Below are positions 1-5,604 of a DNA stretch of 32,301 nucleotides, one piece after another (positions within the stretch are counted from its first letter, which is position 1; each line of letters starts with the position of its first letter). Source of the DNA: a virus. Both the position numbers and the translations under genes were made by a program. Under the pieces are notes generated by a model. It was not told where the DNA came from, did not search any database, and saw only the letters and a program-made list of their open reading frames with translations. The stretch is from positions 1 through 32,301 of IMG/VR virus record IMGVR_UViG_3300002460_000115; one strand, given 5' to 3'.

Positions 1-1
1 G

Positions 2-139
2 TTGTGCCACTCCTCCATCAGCGACTGGCAGAGCATGAGTGGTAAAACCATTCGCATTGAGGAGAAGGAGTGCCATAAATCGTGCCTTCAACACCTCACC
101 ATTCGCGACATCGAAGCGAAGACTAGGGAGGCATCATGA
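2..139 (+). CDS. C-terminal fragment of an unknown small protein (cut by window start)
   Basis: The frame is open from base 2 to a TGA at 137-139, and that stop overlaps the ATG of the next gene (ATGA at 136-139), the usual sign of translational coupling. The visible 45 residues contain three Cys and several His (for example ECHKSC), which might bind metal, but no family is recognised. The true start lies before the window. Bases here are visibly GC-richer than the genes to the right. It is called a gene mainly because of the ATGA junction and the same arrangement in the two genes that follow. Confidence 0.45.
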   Translation: MCHSSISDWQSMSGKTIRIEEKECHKSCLQHLTIRDIEAKTREAS

Positions 140-327
140 AACCTGTCAAGATCGTCGTGAACGACGACTGGGGGTTCGTGGACGTAGGCGAAGGGTATCT
201 CATGTGTATCGGCACAAGGGACGCAGTGGAACGGGCCGATGCCGAGACACTCTCCCTGATGTTGAGAGATGCCATCGCGCAAAACGCGTTCAAGAATCTC
301 AACTGGAAGAAGGTCGCGGTGAATTGA
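136..327 (+). CDS. Hypothetical 63-aa protein
   Basis: The ATG is preceded by a GGGAGG ribosome-binding site at about 126-131, one of the clearer ones in the window. The product is small and mildly acidic (starts MKPVKIVVNDDW, ends KKVAVN) with no signal peptide, membrane segment or known motif. It overlaps its upstream neighbour by ATGA and its downstream neighbour in the same way (TGA 325-327, ATG 327), so the three look like one operon. Codons favour G/C at third positions, unlike the AT-rich phage genes beyond 550. No function can be assigned. Confidence 0.6.
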   Translation: MKPVKIVVNDDWGFVDVGEGYLMCIGTRDAVERADAETLSLMLRDAIAQNAFKNLNWKKVAVN

Positions 328-479
328 TGACCACTAAGTGCATCGCTTGCGGACGAGAGTGGAAGCCACGGGACTGGAGATATTTCATTTCAGTCTGTGG
401 AGTGTGCGCGAAAAAAATCCTAGCACAGATGGAACGACAAATGAGTCCCCTCTTGCTAGAAAAAAAGTCCTCCAAATAG
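327..479 (+). CDS. Small two-CxxC zinc-ribbon protein (50 aa)
   Basis: The start at 327 is chosen because it overlaps the upstream stop by ATGA; a longer frame to 39 exists but would run through two other genes. The protein has two CxxC pairs (CIAC near residues 5-8 and CGVC near 24-27), about 16 residues apart, as in a one-zinc ribbon, followed by a basic helical tail. Such mini zinc ribbons are common in phages and usually have no known role; nucleic-acid or protein binding is inferred. It is the last gene before a hairpin terminator. Confidence 0.6.
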   Translation: MTTKCIACGREWKPRDWRYFISVCGVCAKKILAQMERQMSPLLLEKKSSK

Positions 480-486
480 GGGGCAG

Positions 487-528
487 ATAGCTAGACCTTT
501 CGGTATCCGAAAACCCTCTAGCTATTTT
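487..528 (+). terminator. Intrinsic terminator after the first three genes
   Basis: Nine-base outer stem ATAGCTAGA (487-495) pairs with TCTAGCTAT (517-525). An inner stem TTTCGG (498-503) pairs with CCGAAA (507-512) around a 3-nt loop, and a short T run follows (525-528). It begins 8 bases after the stop at 479 and precedes the next promoter. Confidence 0.7.
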
Positions 529-534
529 GAACTG

Positions 535-543
535 TGGTATAAT
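535..543 (+). promoter_or_regulatory. Extended -10 promoter of the ninG-like gene
   Basis: The element reads TG-G-TATAAT (TG at 535-536, TATAAT 538-543), a perfect extended -10. The ATG at 555 is only 11 nt downstream, so the transcript should carry a leader of about 5 nt or less. No good -35 is seen; that position falls in the preceding terminator. Confidence 0.6.
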
Positions 544-554
544 TTATATATATA

Positions 555-1019
555 ATGAAAAAATTTCAATTTAAAAAACGAGGCGGATTTTTAAAACATA
601 AAACTAAACTTCGGAAGAAATCAAAGTTAGAATTTAGGAAATTGAAGGACCAACTTTGGGAACTGTGTAAGAAATTGACTAGAAGACAGTTTGGAAACGC
701 TTGCTACACCTGTGGGTATATGCCCCTAGAAGGCTCAAATTGGCACACAGGGCACTTTATTGCATCAAGTATATGTTCTACCGAGCTTCGGTATGATTTG
801 CGCAATTTACGCCCCCAGTGCCGAAATTGTAATTTTTGGAGAAGTGGGGACTGGGTAGTATACGAGGCTCGGCTGGTAAGTGAACATGGGGAAGACTATG
901 TAAAAGAACTAAAAACTAGGAATATAAAAACGAAAGGGTTAAAGTACGATTCTTTGTGGTATCTTGACAAGATTGCGGAATATGCTACACTATTAAAAGC
1001 CGAACCTACAACTGATTAG
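555..1019 (+). CDS. ninG: NinG/Rap-like recombination nuclease
   Basis: Resembles phage lambda NinG (Rap), a structure-specific nuclease that helps resolve recombination intermediates. After a very basic N-terminus (residues 1-45, many Lys/Arg) come CYTCG at about 51-55, HTGHFIASS at about 65-73, then LRYDLRNLRPQC and CNFWRSGD. This matches the order Cys pair, GHFI, RxDxRNxxxQC, CNxxxSGN that defines the family and its HNH-like zinc centre. Length (154 aa) is shorter than lambda NinG (about 200). The gene stands alone between two terminators with its own extended -10 promoter. A free-standing HNH homing nuclease is less likely given the GHFI/QCxxCN pattern. Confidence 0.8.
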   Translation: MKKFQFKKRGGFLKHKTKLRKKSKLEFRKLKDQLWELCKKLTRRQFGNACYTCGYMPLEGSNWHTGHFIASSICSTELRYDLRNLRPQCRNCNFWRSGDWVVYEARLVSEHGEDYVKELKTRNIKTKGLKYDSLWYLDKIAEYATLLKAEPTTD

Positions 1020-1048
1020 GTAGGCGACCAATTTGGAATAAAGCACGA

Positions 1049-1073
1049 AGCGGGGCTAAATACCTCGCTTTTT
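1049..1073 (+). terminator. Intrinsic terminator after ninG-like gene
   Basis: AGCGGGG (1049-1055) pairs with CCTCGCT (1063-1069) through one G-T wobble around a 7-nt loop and is followed by TTTTTG. It lies 30 nt after the ninG-like stop. Confidence 0.7.
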
Positions 1074-1092
1074 GTCTTCTAAAAGAGTAAAG

Positions 1093-1117
1093 CTAGCTGA
1101 CTGCGTCAGCAGTCTAG
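1093..1117 (-). terminator. Hairpin at the convergent end of the leftward operon
   Basis: CTAGCTGACTGCGTCAGCAGTCTAG contains the perfect inverted repeat GCTGAC-TGC-GTCAGC (1096-1110); on the minus strand an alternative stem GACTGC-TGAC-GCAGTC forms, followed by a loose T-rich stretch. It sits between convergent genes, so it probably ends leftward transcription, although the T run is weak. Confidence 0.4.
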
Positions 1118-1150
1118 AATAGGGGGTTGCTTATGGATTTATAAACTTGT

Positions 1151-1330
1151 TTAAATAATTTTCATTTTTTCTAATTGTTTCAAGGCGGTTTTCCCAATTT
1201 CGGTGTCAGCTTTTACTTCCAGTAAAACTACATTCCAACTACAAGCCCCATATTCTTTATCCACATAAATTACTTCACTTCGTAGTGGAATTGGCAAGTT
1301 TGCATATATTTTCAAAAATCTTTCTTTCAT
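1151..1330 (-). CDS. Hypothetical 59-aa protein, last gene of the leftward operon
   Basis: Reading leftwards from ATG at 1330 to TAA at 1151-1153, the product starts MKERFLKIYANLP and ends EKMKII. It has no recognised motif; the middle (IYVDKEYGACSWNVVLLEVK) looks like alternating beta strands. The start follows the preceding gene by only 6 nt, and codon use is like its neighbours. Function unknown. Confidence 0.6.
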   Translation of the reverse strand: MKERFLKIYANLPIPLRSEVIYVDKEYGACSWNVVLLEVKADTEIGKTALKQLEKMKII

Positions 1331-1336
1331 AACATA

Positions 1337-1510
1337 TTATTTATTGGTAAAGGTTTTGATGTGTTTTTTTAATGCTTTCACTATTGGATTTATTGGACGA
1401 TTACACGAGTTTTTATCTCTTAAATGAACTTGGCATTGAAAATAACCCCACCCATCATTATCTCTAGCAAATAAATCATCTTTTTTGTAGCACTCTTGTT
1501 CGTCTTTCAT
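1337..1510 (-). CDS. Hypothetical 57-aa protein with three Cys
   Basis: ATG at 1508-1510 is immediately preceded (in its own direction) by the cassette AGTAGTTAATAAT that recurs before other genes of this cluster. The product begins MKDEQECYKKDDLF and carries Cys at about residues 7, 26 and 36 with His29, which could form a small zinc site. It contains YFQCQVHLRDKNSCNRP. No family is recognised. It ends TAA at 1337-1339, six bases before the next gene. Confidence 0.6.
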   Translation of the reverse strand: MKDEQECYKKDDLFARDNDGWGYFQCQVHLRDKNSCNRPINPIVKALKKHIKTFTNK

Positions 1511-1538
1511 ATTATTAACTACTAAATCTGCAACGACT

Positions 1539-1682
1539 CTATGTTTTTAATAAATCAACTTTCAACCTTTTTATTTTACAACTAGAGCATCTATCAAAAT
1601 ACTTATTTTTAATATGCCCAGCACTTTTCCAATCGTGATGACATTTTCCTTTTTCTCTTCTTTTATATATTCCCTTTGGCAT
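1539..1682 (-). CDS. 47-aa MPKGIYKR-type protein with CSSC motif
   Basis: Start at 1682 is chosen because it follows the repeated stop/start cassette; a longer frame to 1754 would overlap the previous gene. MPKGIYKRR is the N-terminal signature seen on many phage NUMOD/HNH proteins (compare MPTGVYKRK at 14310). Residues about 18-38 have CHHDW and a CSSC pair that could chelate zinc. It lacks an HNH core, so it may be a degenerate relic of a homing endonuclease or a stand-alone DNA-binding peptide. Confidence 0.55.
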   Translation of the reverse strand: MPKGIYKRREKGKCHHDWKSAGHIKNKYFDRCSSCKIKRLKVDLLKT

Positions 1683-1686
1683 ATTA

Positions 1687-1863
1687 TTAACTACTTTTAA
1701 TCTCTTCCCATTTATTTTCTTCGGCATTGAACCATTTATCGTTTTGTGTATCAATTAAAAAATCATATCTGCCGTCTTTCATCATAGCCAAATCTTCGCG
1801 GGTAATTTCATTTTTGCCCCAGATAATATTATTACTTAGAGTTCGTATGTATTTATACTTCAT
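1687..1863 (-). CDS. Hypothetical 58-aa acidic protein
   Basis: Runs leftwards from ATG 1863 to TAA 1687-1689, four bases before the next ATG. Starts MKYKYIRTLSNN and ends WEEIKSS; several Trp and Asp/Glu, no known motif. Both its start and its stop lie in copies of the repeated cassette (AGTAGTTAATAA), the final two Ser codons being part of it. Function unknown. Confidence 0.6.
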   Translation of the reverse strand: MKYKYIRTLSNNIIWGKNEITREDLAMMKDGRYDFLIDTQNDKWFNAEENKWEEIKSS

Positions 1864-1874
1864 AGATTTATTAA

Positions 1875-2045
1875 CTACTTACTTTTAATAAATCGTTGTC
1901 TTTTAATTTCTTTTTCAGCCAACTTTCTTTCCTTTGTTTTTTCACTAGCCGTCTTTTTTGGCTTCAAAGGTTTTGCCTTGTTCTTTTCTGTTCTTGATTT
2001 TTGTTCCGCAGAGTGTTGCGGTGTTCTATGATATCTGTGTCCCAA
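1875..2045 (-). CDS. Highly basic 56-aa protein with TTG start, probably split from its original start by an HNH gene
   Basis: No ATG is present; the frame begins at TTG (2043-2045) two bases after the HNH stop and reads LGHRYHRTPQHSAEQ, rich in Lys/Arg, to TAG at 1875-1877. The bases at its start, TGGGACACAGATA, are identical to the start of the upstream HNH gene (MGHRYK). The simplest reading is that this gene once began ATGGGACACAGATATCAT at the upstream cassette and the HNH gene was inserted after that point. It may still be translated from TTG, or be a damaged gene. The product would be a disordered basic peptide. Confidence 0.5.
   Translation of the reverse strand: MGHRYHRTPQHSAEQKSRTEKNKAKPLKPKKTASEKTKERKLAEKEIKRQRFIKSK
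2032..2044. repeat. 13-bp direct repeat flanking the HNH gene (left copy)
   Basis: TATCTGTGTCCCA occurs at 2032-2044 and again at 2592-2604, the two copies being 560 bp apart and bracketing the HNH endonuclease frame. They overlap the starts of the 56-aa gene and of the HNH gene. Confidence 0.75.
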
Positions 2046-2047
2046 AA

Positions 2048-2605
2048 TTATTCTTTTAATACTGACAATAATTCCTGAAAAATTGGAATCATTCGTTTCT
2101 CTTCTTCACGACCTCTGGGGTGATGAAAGGCACAAAGTGTAATGCCATTTGTTAATATATATCTTAATTCTGGGTATTCAATCCAGTTAAAAATATGATG
2201 TGATTCCAGCCGACCGCTACAATCATCATTAAATAATCTACATTTCCAACCATCTCTATTTTTAATAGAAAACATCCACTCTCTATATTGTCCATCAAGA
2301 TGTTTCTTTTCTGATTTTTTTAATTTCGTTCTATCTTTAATCCACTGGTAAGATTTTTCTTTTGTTCTTTTACCTATTGAATTCATACTTATATTTTTTC
2401 TTGTTTCTGTTGATACAAGATGTCCTTTGTTTTTTTTACTTATTTTATTTTTTGTTTCCTCGGACATTTTTTTATTTAGATTATGTCTTGAATGGTTTTC
2501 ACTAATTTTTCTTTTGTGTTTATCTGAAAATGGCGGTAATTTATAACCAGATTTCCCTTTGTTCCACGGAATGTTACCTTTTTTAAATTTGTATCTGTGT
2601 CCCAT
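2048..2605 (-). CDS. HNH homing endonuclease with NUMOD3 repeats
   Basis: 185 aa. The N-terminal half carries NUMOD3-type DNA-binding motifs: WNKGKS (about 14-19), SDKHKRKISENHS, MSEETKNKISKKNKG and STETRKNISMNS. The C-terminal half is an HNH nuclease: WMFSIKNRDGWKCRL, LESHHIFNWIEYPELR and ITLCAFHH, with His-His as the catalytic pair and Cys/His zinc ligands. Such genes are selfish elements that cleave phage DNA lacking them. It sits between the replication genes and the small-gene cluster, and its flanking 13-bp repeat supports recent insertion. The first five residues (MGHRY) seem borrowed from the invaded gene. Confidence 0.85.
   Translation of the reverse strand: MGHRYKFKKGNIPWNKGKSGYKLPPFSDKHKRKISENHSRHNLNKKMSEETKNKISKKNKGHLVSTETRKNISMNSIGKRTKEKSYQWIKDRTKLKKSEKKHLDGQYREWMFSIKNRDGWKCRLFNDDCSGRLESHHIFNWIEYPELRYILTNGITLCAFHHPRGREEEKRMIPIFQELLSVLKE
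2592..2604. repeat. 13-bp direct repeat flanking the HNH gene (right copy)
   Basis: Second copy of TATCTGTGTCCCA, identical to 2032-2044. It supplies codons 1-5 of the HNH gene on the minus strand. It can be read as an insertion duplication or as target homology kept by homing. Confidence 0.75.
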
Positions 2606-2606
2606 A

Positions 2607-2625
2607 TATTATTAACTACTTTTAA
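2607..2625. repeat. Stop/start cassette repeat (copy before the HNH gene)
   Basis: TATTATTAACTACTTTTAA is identical at 2607-2625 and 1682-1700; shorter or altered copies lie at 1511-1523 and 1866-1879. On the minus strand it reads TTAAAAGTAGTTAATAATA and each copy ends 0-4 nt before a start codon, providing stops TAG and TAA for upstream frames. No Shine-Dalgarno sequence lies between it and the ATGs. Confidence 0.65.
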
Positions 2626-2676
2626 GGAGGGAGTTCCCCCAAAACCGCTACTTAACTATTTAAGGAATAGACTTCC

Positions 2677-3018
2677 CTAAAAGTTGTCTGGTAATATATC
2701 ACTTTCTAGTGTCATATTTTTTGCTAGATCTTCTAATTCTTTTTTCACGGCGAATTCTTTGCGACCCATAAGTTTATTTGCTTTGCTTAATTTATCTTGA
2801 AGTATAGCATATTTTGCAGGATGTTCTTTATAGATAACCGCACCATATTCATTTAATGCACCTTCGTCTGTAAGCCATTTTGTGATATCGTCAATTTTAT
2901 TTCCGTCATTGTATTTTTCTTTTAAGAGATTATTCAAAGCCCACAATTCTGTATTTGTGTATTCAGGATATTGATATTCTTCTTTTTCTTCTTGTTGTGT
3001 ATTGTAGTATTTTTTCAT
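2677..3018 (-). CDS. Hypothetical acidic/helical protein in the replication operon
   Basis: 113 aa, starting MKKYYNTQQEEKEEYQYPEY and ending ESDILPDNF. It overlaps the zinc-finger gene upstream by ATGA (3015-3018). The charged helical body shows no enzyme motif. Lying two genes after the initiator it occupies roughly the place where lambda-like phages carry a helicase loader, but I see no resemblance to lambda P or to DnaC/AAA proteins, so this is only positional. Confidence 0.65.
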   Translation of the reverse strand: MKKYYNTQQEEKEEYQYPEYTNTELWALNNLLKEKYNDGNKIDDITKWLTDEGALNEYGAVIYKEHPAKYAILQDKLSKANKLMGRKEFAVKKELEDLAKNMTLESDILPDNF

Positions 3019-3374
3019 ATAAATAATGGATTTTGACCTAATTTTAATTCTAAGACCTTTTTACAAGTTTCAATATCTGTTTCACCTGTATGATATTGCT
3101 TACCTAATTCTTTTGAGATAATTTGATATAAAGTTTTTCTACCTATTTGTTTTGATTTCCATAAAGGATCAATCTTTGCGTGAACTTTTCTACGCCAATC
3201 CCGTAATTCCTTGTTAGCCATCACTCCTAAAGCGTTTCTGGTATTTTGATGACAACCAACATAAGCATCGCACGGCTTGCAGTAGTAGCACATATACGAC
3301 TTCCCATAATTTTTGCCATATATTTCTTTATTCTCGCACCACCGTGCTTCTTTTTTACAATAAGGGCATTGCAT
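3015..3374 (-). CDS. Zinc-finger protein, DUF3268 type
   Basis: 119 aa. The N-terminus has CPYC (3-6), Cys13, CYYC (29-32) and Cys35, with the family-typical stretch CKPCDAYVGCH, then a helical part ANKELRDWRRKVHAKIDPLW and KTLYQIISKELG. This matches zinc-finger proteins of the DUF3268 type in phages and plasmids; their biochemical role is not known to me, but nucleic-acid binding is likely. Its ATG overlaps the Rep O stop (TAATG at 3372-3376 read leftwards), so the two are translationally coupled and it probably works with replication. Confidence 0.75.
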   Translation of the reverse strand: MQCPYCKKEARWCENKEIYGKNYGKSYMCYYCKPCDAYVGCHQNTRNALGVMANKELRDWRRKVHAKIDPLWKSKQIGRKTLYQIISKELGKQYHTGETDIETCKKVLELKLGQNPLFI

Positions 3375-4129
3375 TAGTATCTTACCTTAAAGGCATTTAT
3401 ATTATTAGCTGATAATGCGAATGATAATTTGACTTTGTCTTCCTCTCTTGTTTTTCGGTTATCAAACCAATCTTGAAATAACTTTTCTATTCCATCAGGT
3501 GTTAGTTCGTGGGGCTTGTTTATAGCGTTTAGGACAATGAAATAGCTTTTAGGTGTGGCTATAGGACGTTTAGAGTATTTAGTAGCCATTTTATCAAAAA
3601 GTAAGGCAAGGCGTATAGCTTCCTTGTTCTTATTTTCTTTAATAGGTTGTTCTCTAGTTTCCCCTGTTTCGTAGTCTATTGTATTTTCTTTGTATTTCAT
3701 TTTAGTGTTCACAACCACTTTAGTGGTGTTTCTTTTGTTTTCTTTCTTTCTTTTGTATGTATACCCGCCTTTACCACTTTCGGTATACCCGCCTTTACCG
3801 AATATATTACTAGACTTTACTAGTATACCCGCATTTACTACCCAAGTTTCCCAGTCTTTATTAAATCCAAGTAGTATACCCCGCTTTACTAGTAATTTTC
3901 TTGTTAATAAATTTTTTAAGGATTTTACGACTGTTACCCTTGATAACTCGGTTTCTTTCTCAAATTGTGTTAAACTTATTCTATCTTCCTTTTTATGAAA
4001 ACCATAAGTTTTTCTAATAACACACATCAATAAGTCTTTTTCGGAAGGTGGTATACGCAACTTTACTAGGTGTTCCCAAATTTCGTTAGCAAGTATAGTA
4101 TATCCATTTTTAACTTGTGGACTAGCCAT
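3374..4129 (-). CDS. Replication initiator, phage Rep O family
   Basis: Initiator that binds the phage origin and recruits the helicase machinery. The start at 4129 gives MASPQVKNGYTILANEIWEHLVK, matching the usual N-terminus of Rep O proteins; an in-frame ATG at 4159 would add ten residues but lies inside a stable hairpin. Residues about 1-100 form the winged-helix DNA-binding domain (LMCVIRKTYGFHKKEDRISLTQF, ETELSRVTVVKSLKNL); only short parts are quoted as motif. A low-complexity basic middle (KRKKENKRN) follows, then a helical C-terminal domain (about 165-251). As in lambda, the origin iterons lie inside this gene. It is first in a leftward operon. Confidence 0.8.
   Translation of the reverse strand: MASPQVKNGYTILANEIWEHLVKLRIPPSEKDLLMCVIRKTYGFHKKEDRISLTQFEKETELSRVTVVKSLKNLLTRKLLVKRGILLGFNKDWETWVVNAGILVKSSNIFGKGGYTESGKGGYTYKRKKENKRNTTKVVVNTKMKYKENTIDYETGETREQPIKENKNKEAIRLALLFDKMATKYSKRPIATPKSYFIVLNAINKPHELTPDGIEKLFQDWFDNRKTREEDKVKLSFALSANNINAFKVRY
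3725..4067. other. Putative replication origin: iterons inside the Rep O gene plus AT-rich purine tract
   Basis: Direct repeats with consensus GTATACCCGCNTTTACY: 3759-3775, 3783-3799 (identical 17-mers), 3823-3839, 3874-3890 (one or two changes), and a degenerate copy at 4051-4067. Copies 1-2 encode GKGGYT while copies 3-4 are read in another frame (VNAGIL, VKRGIL), so the DNA and not the protein is what is repeated. Next to copy 1, in the direction of gene reading, lies an A/G-only-like tract on the coding strand (about 3725-3756). Iterons followed by an AT-rich purine tract in the middle of O is the layout of the lambda origin. Confidence 0.7.
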
Positions 4130-4150
4130 ATCATTATATTTCCAGCGAAA

Positions 4151-4197
4151 AGGGAGCATCCGACTGGATATAGCTTTTGACGGCTAAATCGGATACT
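4151..4197 (-). promoter_or_regulatory. Leader hairpin before Rep O (attenuator or start-site block)
   Basis: On the minus strand AGGGAGTATCCGA pairs with TCGGATGCTCCCT (one mismatch in 13) around a loop of about 25 nt, then TTTTCG. The ATG at 4157-4159 is inside the stem. It can act as a terminator-like attenuator between promoter and initiator gene. A second inverted repeat, GGATATAGC (4167-4175)/GCTATATCC (about 4231-4239), overlaps it and could form a competing structure. Confidence 0.5.
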
Positions 4198-4247
4198 CCC
4201 TGCTCGCAATAAATTATTAAATTATTATTCGCTATATCCATACCTAC

Positions 4248-4276
4248 ATCCTACCAGATTAAAAATATCTTTGCAA
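4248..4276 (-). promoter_or_regulatory. Leftward early promoter for the Rep O operon
   Basis: On the minus strand TTGCAA (4276-4271), 17-nt spacer, then TAGGAT (4253-4248) preceded by TG one base upstream (TGGTAGGAT). The predicted transcript starts near 4241 and would begin with the leader hairpin. Confidence 0.5.
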
Positions 4277-4283
4277 GTAATTA

Positions 4284-4322
4284 TGGGGATAACTCTGCTT
4301 GTGCTAATTGTATGCATATGAT
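4284..4322 (+). promoter_or_regulatory. Rightward early promoter with DnaA-box-like element
   Basis: TGGGGATAACT (4284-4294; reverse AGTTATCCCCA) is followed at once by CTGCTT (4295-4300), a 16-nt spacer and TATGAT (4317-4322). The same order and spacing recur at 5605-5643. Divergent from the Rep O promoter, so the intergenic region 4160-4307 is a two-way control region. Confidence 0.5.
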
Positions 4323-4727
4323 ACACTACTTCTAGTGCAATATCCAAAGCCAATTAAATATCTTTGTCATAGATACTGGAGAGGCACAAGTCATATAGGA
4401 AACTGGTATTACAAGCAATGGTATATGCGAAAGATAGCCAAGCCACTAGGATTAAAAAGTTATAGATATTTTATTGCAAAGAAAAGAAGAATAAACAAAA
4501 GACACCAACGAGGACTTTATGGAAATAGAATTTTACATATGAAACCTTTTAGAAAAAAACTAACTTGCGACCATTGCGGAATATGCCAAAGAAGTTTCGG
4601 CGAGAAAGATACAATAACACTTGACCACATTCTACCAAAAGAAAAATATCCCCAACTAGTTTACGACATAAGAAATATGCAATTAGCCCACGATAGATGT
4701 AATAGCTTAAAAGGAAATAATTTATGA
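4308..4727 (+). CDS. HNH endonuclease domain protein
   Basis: The C-terminal half holds an HNH nuclease: CDHCGICQRSF (about 88-98), ITLDHILPKEKYPQL with Asp-His as catalytic pair, and MQLAHDRCNSLKGNN, a typical HNH ending. The first 80 residues are aromatic and basic (KYLCHRYWRG, YYKQWYMRKIAK). The start is uncertain: the longest frame begins at TTG 4308, which overlaps the predicted -10; GTG 4335 or ATG 4425 (giving 100 aa and a complete HNH) are more plausible. The stop overlaps the next ATG (ATGA 4724-4727). Unlike the NUMOD/AP2 nucleases in this window it lacks a separate DNA-binding module, so it may be a phage nuclease rather than a homing enzyme. Confidence 0.7.
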   Translation: MYAYDTLLLVQYPKPIKYLCHRYWRGTSHIGNWYYKQWYMRKIAKPLGLKSYRYFIAKKRRINKRHQRGLYGNRILHMKPFRKKLTCDHCGICQRSFGEKDTITLDHILPKEKYPQLVYDIRNMQLAHDRCNSLKGNNL

Positions 4728-5251
4728 GAATACGAGCAAGGTTGATAACTAAAAACTACGAGTTAGAAGAAAGGAGAAAAAAACTTGGCTACTCTCAACA
4801 AGACTTTGCGGATATTGTAGGTATTCCAATAAATGTTTATCAAAGAATAGAACAGATAAAACAAAAACCTACAGAAGAACAAGCAGTATCAATGGCGTTA
4901 GAATTAAAAGTTTCAAAAGATATTTTATTCCCGCAAGGATACGAAAAGATAATAGATATATTTAATACTCAATTTGAAAGAATAGCAGATTATACACCAC
5001 CTTTATTACAAGTAGACGAACAATTATTATTAGAACAAGCAGACGCAAGATTTACAGTAGGAAAGATGTTAAAAGATTTGCCCGAAAGAGAAAGAAATTT
5101 AATTGAAATGAGATATGGGTTAAAAGATAAAGAACCAAAAACATTAGATGAAGTGGCTAGAAATATGGGCGTAACGAGAGAGAGAATAAGGCAGATAGAA
5201 GCAAAAGCACACGAACTAATTAGAAGTAAATATAAAGCAGAACAATTATGA
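4724..5251 (+). CDS. XRE helix-turn-helix fused to sigma-70 region 4
   Basis: 175 aa with two DNA-binding modules. Residues about 11-70 are a Cro/CI-type HTH (LEERRKKLGYSQQDFADIVG, then IPINVYQRIEQ). Residues about 113-170 are a sigma-70 region 4 of the primary sigma type: LPERERNLIEMRYGL, PKTLDEVARNMGVTRERIRQ and IEAKAHELIRS. Regions 2 and 3 are absent, so it cannot act as a full sigma factor. Known families suggest that region 4 contacts -35 DNA and the RNA polymerase beta flap. A role redirecting polymerase to phage promoters, or blocking host sigma, is inferred. Coupled by ATGA to both neighbours. Confidence 0.8.
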   Translation: MRIRARLITKNYELEERRKKLGYSQQDFADIVGIPINVYQRIEQIKQKPTEEQAVSMALELKVSKDILFPQGYEKIIDIFNTQFERIADYTPPLLQVDEQLLLEQADARFTVGKMLKDLPERERNLIEMRYGLKDKEPKTLDEVARNMGVTRERIRQIEAKAHELIRSKYKAEQL

Positions 5252-5421
5252 ATGCAATTTATGAATACAAAGTAATACAAATTACTACTGGGGAAAATAA
5301 AGATAAATTGGAAGGATTTTTAGATAGTTGGGGAGCAATCGGTTGGGAATTATGTCATTGGGAAAGATATATAGATGCAAGTGTATATGTATTTAAGAGA
5401 TTAAAAGATAAAGAATATTAA
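5248..5421 (+). CDS. DUF4177-like small protein
   Basis: 57 aa: IYEYKVIQI at the N-terminus, LEGFLDSWGAIGWELCHWER in the middle and YVFKRLK at the end. This is the beta-helix-beta pattern (YEYKVV, LNxxGxxGWELV, FKR) of DUF4177 and related small phage proteins of unknown role. The ATG overlaps the stop of the sigma-like gene (ATGA 5248-5251), so it is co-translated with that regulator. Confidence 0.65.
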   Translation: MNAIYEYKVIQITTGENKDKLEGFLDSWGAIGWELCHWERYIDASVYVFKRLKDKEY

Positions 5422-5422
5422 A

Positions 5423-5566
5423 ATGAAAACAAAAAATAAAAGAATACCACTATCAATGATACGACTTTACAAGTTAGCCCAAAAATTCGCGAAAGATAAA
5501 AAACAAGCGGAAGAAGTCGCCTCTTATTTAAAGTATGTATTTGAACACAAAAACGACACCCTCTAA
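5423..5566 (+). CDS. Hypothetical 47-aa basic helical protein
   Basis: Starts MKTKNKRIPLSMIRLYK one base after the preceding stop and ends EHKNDTL. Basic, with helices AQKFAKDKKQAEEVASYLKY; no known motif. It closes the 4308-5566 operon; a control region follows. Confidence 0.5.
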   Translation: MKTKNKRIPLSMIRLYKLAQKFAKDKKQAEEVASYLKYVFEHKNDTL

Positions 5567-5604
5567 CCCCCTAGAAACAAAGTAAATACCCTAGTATGGG
5601 GAGG

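Noticed and set aside
39-479. 146-aa reading of the first region
   Set aside because: Most of it is out of frame with two coupled genes; only the last 50 codons, from ATG 327, form a sensible zinc-ribbon protein.
2633-2650. GGGAGTTCCCCC and a similar string at 7433 as a shared element
   Set aside because: Similarity is limited to C-run plus AAAACC and the contexts differ; too weak to call.
3759-3890. CRISPR-like short repeats
   Set aside because: Repeats are 17 bp at irregular spacing inside a coding gene with no cas genes; iterons explain them.
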